From contig NZ_CP033012.1 of the NCBI RefSeq assembly GCF_005080765.1, positions 62,001-126,000 of the forward strand: a stretch of 64,000 nt of DNA. Direction: 5' to 3'. Positions 10,092 through 18,542 of the stretch are shown here, one piece after another; the stretch's first letter is position 1, and each line of letters begins with the position of its first letter. Source of the DNA: Buchnera aphidicola (Anoecia oenotherae) (GTDB lineage Bacteria; Pseudomonadota; Gammaproteobacteria; Enterobacterales; Enterobacteriaceae). Both the position numbers and the translations under genes were made by a program. A model generated the notes under the pieces. It saw only the letters and a list, made by a program, of their open reading frames with translations, did not search any database and was not told where the DNA came from.

Positions 10092-10784
10092 TTGAAACAA
10101 TCTAAATCAAAACAATGGAAAATATGGAAACCTAAAAAAATAGAACAAAATAACGATTTTTATATAAATAAAAAAACTCAAAATCTATCTTCATTAAATC
10201 TACTTAAAAATTCTAAAATAAACTCAACAAAAATTGAATATTCGAAAAATAAAAAAATACAACTCAATGAAAATAATGAAATATATAAGTTAGGTTTTGA
10301 AAATGGAAAAAAAAAAGGATTTAAAATAGCTTATGAAACTGAAAAAAAATTATTTAAAAAAAAACAAAAAATTAATGAAGAAAAAATAAATTCATTACTT
10401 AATAATCTAAAATTATCTTTTAAAATGCTAGACAATCAGGTTACTTCTAAATTATTAAATATAATAATAAATATTTCAGTTAAAATACTTGGAAAAAAAC
10501 CTGTATTAGATACATCATACTTATTTAAAAAAATTCAAAAACTTGTTAATCAAGAATTACAAGAATATAAAAATCTTCAATTTTATGTACATGAAAACGA
10601 TTTTAAATTCATTAAAGAAAAATTTGAAAATACTATAAATAAAAATGGATGGAAAATTTTAAAAAATAAACATCTTTCTCCTGGAGAATGTCAAATTACT
10701 TCTAATACTGGAGATTTTTATATTTCCGCTAATAAATCGTGGAAAACTTTATATCAGAAGATATTAACTGAGGATCAAGAATGA
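10092..10784 (+). CDS. fliH: Flagellar export ATPase regulator FliH
   Basis: FliH is the peripheral stalk partner of the export ATPase FliI and binds FliN. It has 230 aa (E. coli 228) from a TTG start at 10092 with GGAG about 10 nt upstream. The N-terminus KQWKIWKPKKIEQ matches the PWKTWTPDDL FliN-binding region. The middle is a charged helical stretch with GFENGKKKGF (a G-x3-G type repeat). The C-terminus GWKILKNKHLSPGECQI matches GWRLRGDPTLHPGGCKV. Its stop overlaps the fliI start (ATGA at 10781). Confidence 0.93.
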   Translation: MKQSKSKQWKIWKPKKIEQNNDFYINKKTQNLSSLNLLKNSKINSTKIEYSKNKKIQLNENNEIYKLGFENGKKKGFKIAYETEKKLFKKKQKINEEKINSLLNNLKLSFKMLDNQVTSKLLNIIINISVKILGKKPVLDTSYLFKKIQKLVNQELQEYKNLQFYVHENDFKFIKEKFENTINKNGWKILKNKHLSPGECQITSNTGDFYISANKSWKTLYQKILTEDQE

Positions 10785-12136
10785 ATTTACTTTTAAATAA
10801 ATGGGTTAAAAATTTTTCTAATCTTAATTCTTCAATTAATTCATTACCTGATTTTTTTGTATATGGTAAACTTGTTGGATCCATAGGACTAGTTTTAGAA
10901 GCTACTGGTTTATCTTTACCTGTAGGATCCGTCTGTTCTATTTCAAATACAATACATTCTAAAACTATTTTAGCAGAAGGAGAAATAATCGGATTTAAAA
11001 AAAACGTCACTTTTATTATGTTATATAAAGAAACAGAAGGTTTAACCCCTGGTTCTAAAATATTTTTAAAAAACGTATTTAATAATACTCAAAAAAAATT
11101 ACCTATTAGTTTTGAACTATTAGGAAGAGTATTGGATGGATCCGGTAATCCGTTAGATAACAAACCAAAATTAAATACTAAATATTCTACATCACTAATG
11201 ACAGAACCTATCAATCCATTAGAACGATATCCTATTAAAAAAATTTTAGATGTAGGAGTTCGATCTATTAATACATTACTTACAATTGGAAGAGGTCAAA
11301 GAATTGGATTGTTTTCTAGTTCTGGATTAGGAAAAAGTATGCTCATTGGAATGATAGCTAAACATGCAAAAGCTGATATAGTAATTGTAAGTTTAATTGG
11401 AGAAAGAGGAAGAGAAATCAAAGAATTTATAAATAAAATATTAGGAAAAAATTATTTATCTCGTTCAGTAGTCATTGCATCTCCCTCAGACACGTCTCCT
11501 TTACTACGTATTCAAGGTGCTGTATATGCAACAAGAATTGCAGAATATTTTAGAGATAAGAATAAACATGTTCTACTTATTATGGATTCCTTAACCCGAT
11601 ATGCTATGGCTTATCGAGAAGTAGCCTTATCTATAGGTGAATTACCTACAACGAAAGGATATCCTTCTTCTACTTATTCGAAAATTTCGACTTTAATCGA
11701 AAAAGCAGGAAATAATAAAATGAAAAATGGTTCTATTACAGCTTTTTATACTTTATTAACAGAAATAGAAGAATCGTCAGATCCAATAGCAGATTTAGTA
11801 AAATCTATACTAGATGGACACATTATACTTTCTCAAAAATATGCAGAATCAGGATGTTATCCAGCTATTGATATAGAACGGTCTATCAGTCGAGTTATGC
11901 CAGACTTAGTGGACGAAGAAACTTACCGATTATCTTGTTATTTTAAACAAATAGTAGCTGCTTATTATAAAAACAAAGATTTAATTAATATAGGTGCTTA
12001 TGTTAAAGGAAATGATCATATATTAGATATGTCAATAAAATTATGGCCAAAAATAGAAAGCTTTTTACGACAAAACATTCATGTTAACGAAAATTACAAT
12101 GATTCATTAAAATTACTACGAAATATATTAAAATAA
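10781..12136 (+). CDS. fliI: Flagellum-specific export ATPase FliI
   Basis: FliI is the F1-beta-like ATPase of the flagellar type III export apparatus. It has 451 aa (E. coli 457). The nucleotide site reads SSSGLGKS (A/G at the first Walker A position is Ser here; the GKS core is intact). It is followed by LIGERGREIKEF with the catalytic Glu and LLIMDSLTRYAMAYREV (Walker B). It is one of the best conserved proteins of the block, which supports continued energised export. Translationally coupled to fliH by ATGA. Confidence 0.97.
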   Translation: MNLLLNKWVKNFSNLNSSINSLPDFFVYGKLVGSIGLVLEATGLSLPVGSVCSISNTIHSKTILAEGEIIGFKKNVTFIMLYKETEGLTPGSKIFLKNVFNNTQKKLPISFELLGRVLDGSGNPLDNKPKLNTKYSTSLMTEPINPLERYPIKKILDVGVRSINTLLTIGRGQRIGLFSSSGLGKSMLIGMIAKHAKADIVIVSLIGERGREIKEFINKILGKNYLSRSVVIASPSDTSPLLRIQGAVYATRIAEYFRDKNKHVLLIMDSLTRYAMAYREVALSIGELPTTKGYPSSTYSKISTLIEKAGNNKMKNGSITAFYTLLTEIEESSDPIADLVKSILDGHIILSQKYAESGCYPAIDIERSISRVMPDLVDEETYRLSCYFKQIVAAYYKNKDLINIGAYVKGNDHILDMSIKLWPKIESFLRQNIHVNENYNDSLKLLRNILK

Positions 12137-12181
12137 AACATTTATATACTATAAATATATTTTTAAATATTGAAAATAATT

Positions 12182-12634
12182 ATGTTAAATTCTTGCAATT
12201 ATATCAAAATAATAAAAAAAAAACTAAAAAATAATTTATTAAAAAAAATATATATTTTAAAAAAACTACAAAAAGAAAAAAAGATTTTTTTTAAACGACT
12301 TTTTGTTTTAAAAAATTATCACTCTACTTATAATAAAAATTTTTTATTAGTTGGAAAAAATGGAATTAGTGGAAAAAAATGGGAAAACTTCAATACATTT
12401 ATATTAATTTTAGAAAAAAGTATTAAATCAGAAAAAAATAAGATTTTTTTACAAAATCAAAAAATAAATGACATAAAATTTACGTATGTAAAATTAAAAC
12501 AAAAAATTAAAGCATGGGATATTTTAGAAAAAAATAAAAAAAATTATTACATATCTAAAAAAAATCAATTATTATCAGCTAATAATGATTTTCTTTTACA
12601 ACTTATACAAATAAAAAAGAAATTAAATCTATGA
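12182..12634 (+). CDS. fliJ: Flagellar export chaperone FliJ
   Basis: FliJ is the small coiled-coil central-stalk protein of the export ATPase. It has 150 aa from ATG 12182 (147 in E. coli); a TTG at 12170 is an alternative. The segment GISGKKWENFNTFILILEKSI aligns with the E. coli [21 protein letters not shown] region, and AWDILEKNKK with AWQTLQERQ. The rest is Lys-rich predicted helix. Position between fliI and fliK supports the call. The stop overlaps the fliK ATG (ATGA at 12631). Confidence 0.88.
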   Translation: MLNSCNYIKIIKKKLKNNLLKKIYILKKLQKEKKIFFKRLFVLKNYHSTYNKNFLLVGKNGISGKKWENFNTFILILEKSIKSEKNKIFLQNQKINDIKFTYVKLKQKIKAWDILEKNKKNYYISKKNQLLSANNDFLLQLIQIKKKLNL

Positions 12635-13853
12635 TAATAAATACTATTAATACTAAAAATTATTTATCCATAAAAAATAAGATAAAATTATTAAAAAATC
12701 AGAAAACAATAGATATATTACAATTTAAAAAAATATATAATAAAAAAAAAGAAAAAAAAAACATAAAAATTTTCAGAAAACTATATTGTTTAACACACAT
12801 TACAATTTAAACTATTTACCAATAGTGAACAAAGAAAAATTTTTAGATACACAAAAAAATATACATTCTACTGTAAAAAATAAAAAAAATATATCATATA
12901 AAAAAAATTATTTATTAAACATAATACAAAATACTACTAACAAAAAAAAATCTAAAACTACTGAAACTAAAAAGTATATTACTATATTAAACAATCAATC
13001 ACATTCTAATAATTATTTTCATTTAATAAAAAAATTTATAAAAAATAAATTAAAAATACCTATTAATGCAACAAAAATAAAAAATATGTACTTTCATGTT
13101 AAACAAAAATTTTTTAGTGAACAAAAAAAATTTTTTTCTTTTATAAAAAATAATACACAATGTAAATATAATTACTCTCAATATGAAAAAAAACAAAACG
13201 TGCTTTATTATAAAATTAAAAATATAATGTTACAAACAGCATCACATACTTTCAATAATATATTTTTTAAACATTTATATAAAAAAACTATCAAATCTAA
13301 AATAAATCTTGTTTTAAATAAAATAATATCTTCTTTATATAATTTTTATTATAGAAAAATTTCTACGAATATAAATAATTTATATGAAATAGAAAAAATC
13401 AAAAATATATATATAAAATATAAATTTGAAATTAATAATTTATGGAAACAATCTTTAAAAAAAAAGTTATTAATTTCACAACTACAAAAAGAAAATGAAA
13501 GTAATTTTTTTTTTCACGATAAAAATATAGGATCAATACATATAAAAATAAAATTAAAAAATAAAGACGCTATACTAATCTATACTCCTTATAATCTAGA
13601 AAATAAAAAAATATTTTTTTTAGAATTTAAAAAATTACAAAATATATTTAATAACTACGGTCTATCATTGCGATTATTAAATACAAAAAACATAAAATAT
13701 GTTCAAAAAAAACCAATTAACACCCATATAAGTTGTAAACAAAAAAATTTAAACTTAACTAAATGCGTTAATAACAATAAAATTATATCCATAGATACAC
13801 TAACTTATAATAAAAAAAAAAAATCCAACATTGTTGTACATTTTTATGCATAA
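12631..13853 (+). CDS. fliK: Flagellar hook-length control protein FliK, frameshifted in an A-rich tract
   Basis: FliK measures hook length and switches export specificity. An ATG at 12631 overlapping the fliJ stop opens a frame that runs through two A runs (12742-12750, nine A; 12752-12761, ten A) and ends soon after. The rest of the protein lies in the frame that becomes open at 12744 and stops at 13853. One extra A joins them to 407 aa (E. coli 375). The C-terminal domain is recognisable: FHDKNIGSIHIKIKLK...NYGLSLRLLN matches LHPEELGSVQISLKV...SGIQLGQSN. The middle is Lys/Asn-rich and unalignable. Without correction the first 50 or so residues are uncoupled. Confidence 0.82.
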
Positions 13854-13947
13854 AATATAACATATTAATAGCATAAAATATTTTTAACTAGTTTAAATTA
13901 AAATATATATTGAACTAATTCTTTACATTGTTTTATTTGAGAAAAAA

Positions 13948-14877
13948 ATGAAAAAAAACAAAAAAAAAACTATAGAAATATTATATTATCCTAAAAATAA
14001 AAATTTTGAATACTATAATCAATCAATTAACTGTTATATGATAAAAAATACTATTATTTTATTAGATGAAATTCACTTATTTTTTTTAAAAAAACTGCAG
14101 CAAAATTTAAAAAAAATATTTAATTTTGAAATAAATATACAACTAAAAAAAGTAGAAGTTCATACTAATGATAGATTAATTTCTAATCTGAATACAAAAT
14201 ATTCTGTAAACAAAATACATCTAAAAAACAATTTAGGAACAGCTTTTCTATCATTTCCTTTAAAAATTGCTACTTTAATGGTAAACTCTTTACTTAAAAA
14301 TAATTATGAATATTCTGAAAGTTATAATGAAAAAAGAAAATCAACAAAAACTGATACTTTTATGCATAAAAAATTTTTGCACCTTGTAAAAGAAGCCTAT
14401 GAAAATTCATGGAAAAATTTTTGCTGTACTATAGAACAGCATTTTTTTTTAAAAAATAAAAATCAAATTTCACATTGCTCATTATGTAATGAAAAAAAAA
14501 CAATAACAATAAATATTATCTTTGATGTAACCTTAAACTATATACAAACAAAACTAAATATTATTATTCCATACTACACATTTAAAAATATAAAGGATTA
14601 TTTATCTCTTAAAAAGCAAAAAAAATTAATTAATTCCAACATTTCAAATATAAATATACTTTCTACCATCGAAAATGTAAATCTGAATATAAGTATTAGA
14701 TCTATCGAAAATTCCATTCCTTTAAGTACTATTAAAAAAATAAATATAGGAGATATAATTCCTATAAACAATCCTGAAAAAGTAATTATTTACGCAGAAA
14801 CATCTCCAATTTTTAGCGGAAAGTATGGAATAAAAAATGAAAAAACAGTAATACAAATCAATAATTTTATTAAGTAA
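13948..14877 (+). CDS. fliM: Flagellar motor switch protein FliM, lacking CheY-binding and GGxG motifs
   Basis: FliM is the middle component of the C ring. It has 309 aa (E. coli 334). The C-terminal half aligns, for example SIRSIENSIPLSTIKKINIGDIIPI with the FliM/FliN-type surface-presentation domain. The CheY-binding N-terminal peptide (ILSQAEIDALL in E. coli) is absent and replaced by Lys/Asn-rich sequence. The FliG-contact GGxG loop (LFGGDG) reads LLKNNY. A CSLC pair at about residue 178 is unusual. It probably keeps a scaffold role without directional switching (inference). Confidence 0.9.
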   Translation: MKKNKKKTIEILYYPKNKNFEYYNQSINCYMIKNTIILLDEIHLFFLKKLQQNLKKIFNFEINIQLKKVEVHTNDRLISNLNTKYSVNKIHLKNNLGTAFLSFPLKIATLMVNSLLKNNYEYSESYNEKRKSTKTDTFMHKKFLHLVKEAYENSWKNFCCTIEQHFFLKNKNQISHCSLCNEKKTITINIIFDVTLNYIQTKLNIIIPYYTFKNIKDYLSLKKQKKLINSNISNINILSTIENVNLNISIRSIENSIPLSTIKKINIGDIIPINNPEKVIIYAETSPIFSGKYGIKNEKTVIQINNFIK

Positions 14878-14911
14878 TAAAAACATAAAAATTAAAACAG
14901 GTTAAATATAT

Positions 14912-15316
14912 ATGAATTTAAAACCAAAAGAAATACAAGAAAAACCTAATAATGTAGTTGTCAATCAACTAAAAAATAATACACAAAAACAAAAAGAAAA
15001 TGATCTTACGAAAATTAAAACTAACTCTATCTCTGAAAAAATAAAAAAAAACACACACATAATTGATAACATATTAGTGAATGTTACTGTAGAATTAGGA
15101 ACAAAAAAGATAAAAATAAAAGATATTTTAAATATAAAAAAAGACTCTATAATTTCTTTAGATAAATCTGTTGATAATTTATTAAATATATTCGTCAATA
15201 ATTGCTTAATAGGACAAGGAGAAATTGTAGTAGTTAATAATACATATGGAATAAAAATTTCTACCATTTACGATTCTTTAAAAACAAAACAAGATCTTGA
15301 AAAAAATGAAAATTAA
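14912..15316 (+). CDS. fliN: Flagellar motor switch / C-ring protein FliN
   Basis: FliN forms the base of the C ring and docks FliH-FliI for export. It has 134 aa (E. coli 137). The conserved C-terminal domain VTVELGTKKIKIKDILNIK and the segment LIGQGEIVVVNNTYGIKI align with TVELGRTRMTIKELLRLT and LIAQGEVVVVADKYGVRI. The N-terminal 50 residues are polar and divergent. It lies 34 nt after fliM. No fliO is found in the 216-nt gap before fliP. Confidence 0.95.
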   Translation: MNLKPKEIQEKPNNVVVNQLKNNTQKQKENDLTKIKTNSISEKIKKNTHIIDNILVNVTVELGTKKIKIKDILNIKKDSIISLDKSVDNLLNIFVNNCLIGQGEIVVVNNTYGIKISTIYDSLKTKQDLEKNEN

Positions 15317-15532
15317 AATCATATAAATAGAATTAAAATGTTAAAAATATATTTACTACTATAATATTTCATTAAAATAAATTAATTATATATAAATTAC
15401 ATATTTTTGCAATGTTAAGTTCTTTAATATAAACATTCTACAAAAAGAAAATTTAAAACTACTAAATTTTTAGTACTAAACATTAAAAATTTAATTTTAC
15501 AATTTTACATTTACAAAATTTAGGAAAAAAAA

Positions 15533-16270
15533 ATGATTTCAAAAATTATTCTTTTTCTTCTCTTACTCTTTTTTCCTACTCTTACTCATTCATATAACTC
15601 TATTTTAAATACAAAAATACTAAATAATGGTGATCAAATCTTATCAGTTCCTATAGAAACATTAATTCTGATAACTACACTGACTTTTCTTCCTTCTATT
15701 TTATTAACCATGACTAGTTTTACTAGAATTATTATTGTATTTAGCTTGTTAAGAAGTGCTTTAGGAACTCCTTATTCTCCTCCTAACCAAATACTATTAG
15801 GATTAGGATTAATTTTAACGTTTTTTATTATGCAACCTACATTTAAATCAATATATTTAAACGCTTATAAACCATTCAGCGAAAACAAAATAAACGTCAT
15901 TACTGCATTATCAAGAAGCGAAAAACCATTAAAAAATTTTATGATAAAGCAAACAAATTCACTGGACTTAGCTTTATTCTCTAATTTATCCAATAATAAT
16001 TTTCATTTTATTAATAAAAAACAAAACATTCCTATGTATATTGTTATACCAGCTTTTATTATAAGTGAACTACAAACTGCATTTAAAATAGGATTTTTAA
16101 TTTTTATTCCTTTTTTAATTGTAGACTTAGTTGTTTCTAGTGTCTTAATGTCTCTAGGTATGATGATGGTTCCTCCTTCTACTATATCTTTACCATTTAA
16201 GTTAATGTTATTCGTATTAGTAAATGGATGGCAACTTTTAATAGGTTCTTTAGCACATAGTTTTTATTAA
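15533..16270 (+). CDS. fliP: Flagellar export gate protein FliP
   Basis: FliP is the main subunit of the membrane export gate. It has 245 aa, the same size as in E. coli, with a cleavable-type signal at residues 1-20 and four membrane segments. Signature stretches are [39 protein letters not shown] and [20 protein letters not shown]. Start ATG 15533 with AGGA upstream. Very high conservation suggests active selection on export. Confidence 0.98.
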   Translation: MISKIILFLLLLFFPTLTHSYNSILNTKILNNGDQILSVPIETLILITTLTFLPSILLTMTSFTRIIIVFSLLRSALGTPYSPPNQILLGLGLILTFFIMQPTFKSIYLNAYKPFSENKINVITALSRSEKPLKNFMIKQTNSLDLALFSNLSNNNFHFINKKQNIPMYIVIPAFIISELQTAFKIGFLIFIPFLIVDLVVSSVLMSLGMMMVPPSTISLPFKLMLFVLVNGWQLLIGSLAHSFY

Positions 16271-16310
16271 CTATGTTTTAATCAAATAAAAATGTATTCA
16301 TGGATAATTT

Positions 16311-16580
16311 ATGACGCCAGAAAAAGTTATGATAGTTTTTCAAGAAGCGATAAAAATTACATGTATGTTATCTGCTCCATTACTGCTATCTGTATTATGT
16401 ATTGGACTTATTATTAGCTTCTTTCAAGCTGCTACCCAAATAAACGAACAAACTCTATCTTTTATACCTAAATTGATTTGTATATTGATTATTTTTATTT
16501 TTTTTGGACCATGGATGCTTAGAATTATGCTGAACTATATAGAATTTATTTTTACTAACATTGCTGAAAAAAATTTATAA
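16311..16580 (+). CDS. fliQ: Flagellar export gate protein FliQ
   Basis: FliQ is a small two-helix gate subunit of 89 aa, as in E. coli. It starts MTPEKVMIVFQEAIK and contains the family core FQAATQINEQTLSFIPKL, followed by a second membrane helix ending in GPWML. Two nucleotides separate it from fliR, consistent with coupled translation. Confidence 0.98.
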   Translation: MTPEKVMIVFQEAIKITCMLSAPLLLSVLCIGLIISFFQAATQINEQTLSFIPKLICILIIFIFFGPWMLRIMLNYIEFIFTNIAEKNL

Positions 16581-16582
16581 CA

Positions 16583-17374
16583 ATGATCAATATTAACTTA
16601 ACTATAATCTTTACTCTAATACATAAATATATTTTTCCTATAACTCGAATCACAACTTTTTTTGTTTCTAGTCCCATTTTTGGAAATAATGTTGTAACAA
16701 AACCACAAAAATTATATTTTTCTTTGTTATTTAGCATTATTTTGACACCATTTATCCCAAAAATGCATGTTTCGTCAAATACTTATACATTTGTTGGAAT
16801 GCTAATTCAAGAAATGTTTATAGGATTAATATTAGGATTTATTATACAAATATTTTTTTTTATCCCGATGATAGCAGGAGATTTTATTAGTTCACAAATA
16901 GGATTATCTTTTTCAACTATTGTCGATATCAACAATAAGTTAAATTTATCTATTATATCTAATTTTTTTAGAATTATATATTTTCTACTATTTTTTTCAC
17001 TACATGGACATATGCTTATTATATCAATAATAATTAAAAGTTTTTTTATATATCCTATAAAATACCCATACTATAATTTAAATTGTATAAAAAATATAAT
17101 TTATTTTTTTATTTCTTCTTTTATACATGGAATTATATTAGTTTTACCTATAATAATATTAGTATTATTAGTTAATATAATTTTAGCATTTTTGAACAGA
17201 ATATCGCCTCAAATATCTATCTTTTCTATATCTTTTCCATTCACTATACTTGTAGGAATTTTTTCTTTATACTTTTTTATACCTACATTTTATATAATGT
17301 TTAATCAATATTATTGGAATTTTTTTGATATTATTGGTAATTTGTTTAATAATAATTACAAAATTGTATTATAG
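16583..17374 (+). CDS. fliR: Flagellar export gate protein FliR
   Basis: FliR completes the FliPQR export gate. It has 263 aa (E. coli 261) and is almost wholly hydrophobic with several membrane segments. PIFGNNVVTKPQKL near residue 32 and GDFISSQIGLSFSTIVD near residue 98 are family landmarks (APVLSERSIPKRVKL and GEIIGLQMGLSFATFVD types). It is the last flagellar gene of the block. Confidence 0.95.
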   Translation: MININLTIIFTLIHKYIFPITRITTFFVSSPIFGNNVVTKPQKLYFSLLFSIILTPFIPKMHVSSNTYTFVGMLIQEMFIGLILGFIIQIFFFIPMIAGDFISSQIGLSFSTIVDINNKLNLSIISNFFRIIYFLLFFSLHGHMLIISIIIKSFFIYPIKYPYYNLNCIKNIIYFFISSFIHGIILVLPIIILVLLVNIILAFLNRISPQISIFSISFPFTILVGIFSLYFFIPTFYIMFNQYYWNFFDIIGNLFNNNYKIVL

Positions 17375-17812
17375 TAATTAAATTAGTTATTAAATATATT
17401 TTCATCTGCATAAATAGTAACTAGATTTTTAGTTATCTAGCTATCACTTACGTAAAATTTTATATATATGCAAATATATAAATACTATTATTTAATATTA
17501 AAAATAATTTTTCATCCATATTTACTTAACAAATAAATAATATAACTATAATAAAAAAAAAATATTTATAAAATAAATAAATTTTTACCCTCAAAAATTC
17601 AACTATTTATATACCTATGTAAAAATAATAGATTGTTTTTTTTAAGTTATTTTTTTAACAGAAATTATTTTATTAAAAATTACTAATATGATTAATAAAT
17701 TAACTTCTAAATTATCATAGAGTTGCTTTTTATCACAAACAACTCTATTATTTCATTAAATATTTATTTTTGATATGAAATAAATAAACTTATTATTATA
17801 AGTAATAGTATA
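17375..17812. other. Intergenic region between convergent fliR and rpmG
   Basis: No ORF or RNA gene is visible in these 438 nt. The only structure is the 9-bp inverted repeat at 17717-17748 listed separately. Elsewhere the sequence is simple A/T. Confidence 0.75.
17717..17748. terminator. Inverted repeat, possible bidirectional terminator
   Basis: Arms ATAGAGTTG (17717-17725) and CAACTCTAT (17740-17748) match perfectly around a 14-nt loop. It lies between the convergent fliR and rpmG, where a terminator is expected. There is no clean U run on either side, so the role is uncertain. Confidence 0.45.
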
Positions 17813-17980
17813 TTACTTTATTTTTTCTTCTTTATATATAACATGTTTTCGTATAACAGGATCATATTTTTTAAACTCTAGTTTTTCTGCATTGTTTCTT
17901 TTATTTTTAGTTGTTGTATAAAAATGACCCGTTCCAGCAGAAGATACTAACTTTATTATTTCTCTAATACGTTTTCCCAT
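17813..17980 (-). CDS. rpmG: 50S ribosomal protein L33
   Basis: This is 55 codons on the minus strand, ATG at 17980 to TAA at 17813-17815. The product starts [19 protein letters not shown] and ends [11 protein letters not shown]. coli L33 is also 55 aa and almost identical. It lacks zinc cysteines, as in enterobacteria. rpmB lies 30 nt upstream, forming the usual rpmBG pair. Confidence 0.98.
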   Translation of the reverse strand: MGKRIREIIKLVSSAGTGHFYTTTKNKRNNAEKLEFKKYDPVIRKHVIYKEEKIK

Positions 17981-18010
17981 GTAATAACCTATATTTAAAT
18001 GTAAATGAAC

Positions 18011-18238
18011 TTATTTTTTTTTACGAATCGTATTCATAAAATGCATTATACCTTTCTTTTCTATTTCTCTAATTCCTTTAGTACTAATTTTTAACTTTAT
18101 AAATCTTTTTTCAGATGGGATCCAAAACTTATGCACTTTTAAATTTAAAAAAAATTTTCTTTTAGTAGCATTCATAGCATGCGATCTATTATGTCCGGTC
18201 ATTGATTTTCTTTTAGTAATTTGACAAATTTTAGACAT
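18011..18238 (-). CDS. rpmB: 50S ribosomal protein L28
   Basis: L28 of the large subunit, 75 aa (78 in E. coli). The start is [20 protein letters not shown] and the middle [10 protein letters not shown]...[11 protein letters not shown] matches the family. The C-terminus is three residues short. First gene of rpmB-rpmG on the minus strand. Confidence 0.98.
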   Translation of the reverse strand: MSKICQITKRKSMTGHNRSHAMNATKRKFFLNLKVHKFWIPSEKRFIKLKISTKGIREIEKKGIMHFMNTIRKKK

Positions 18239-18542
18239 TTTTGTTATTCCTAAAACAAGATTATCATTAATAATGATTTTATTATTATAAAGAATTAATA
18301 TTTTTATTATTTAATAATAATAGTTATTATTTAAAAATAAATATGTTAATGATCATAAACTAATTTATTTAATATTGATTCATTTTTAACTAATTTACTT
18401 TAATAAAACTTTTACATCTAATCTTTCAAATAATTTGACTTAATAAATTTTTTTTTATTTTAGCAATTCTCTCAAAAAAAACGATATAATAAAATTATTA
18501 TTTTAATTTAAATTCAAAACAATAAAATACTACATACTATCC
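18239..18542. other. Intergenic region between divergent rpmB and tamB-like gene
   Basis: These 304 nt of AT-rich sequence contain no gene. In E. coli tamA precedes tamB; no trace of a TamA barrel can be read here. Promoters of both neighbours must lie here but none stands out. Confidence 0.65.

Noticed and set aside
11310..11345. Serine at the first Walker A position of FliI (SSSGLGKS)
   Set aside because: The GKS core and the rest of the active site are intact; one substitution is not evidence of inactivity.
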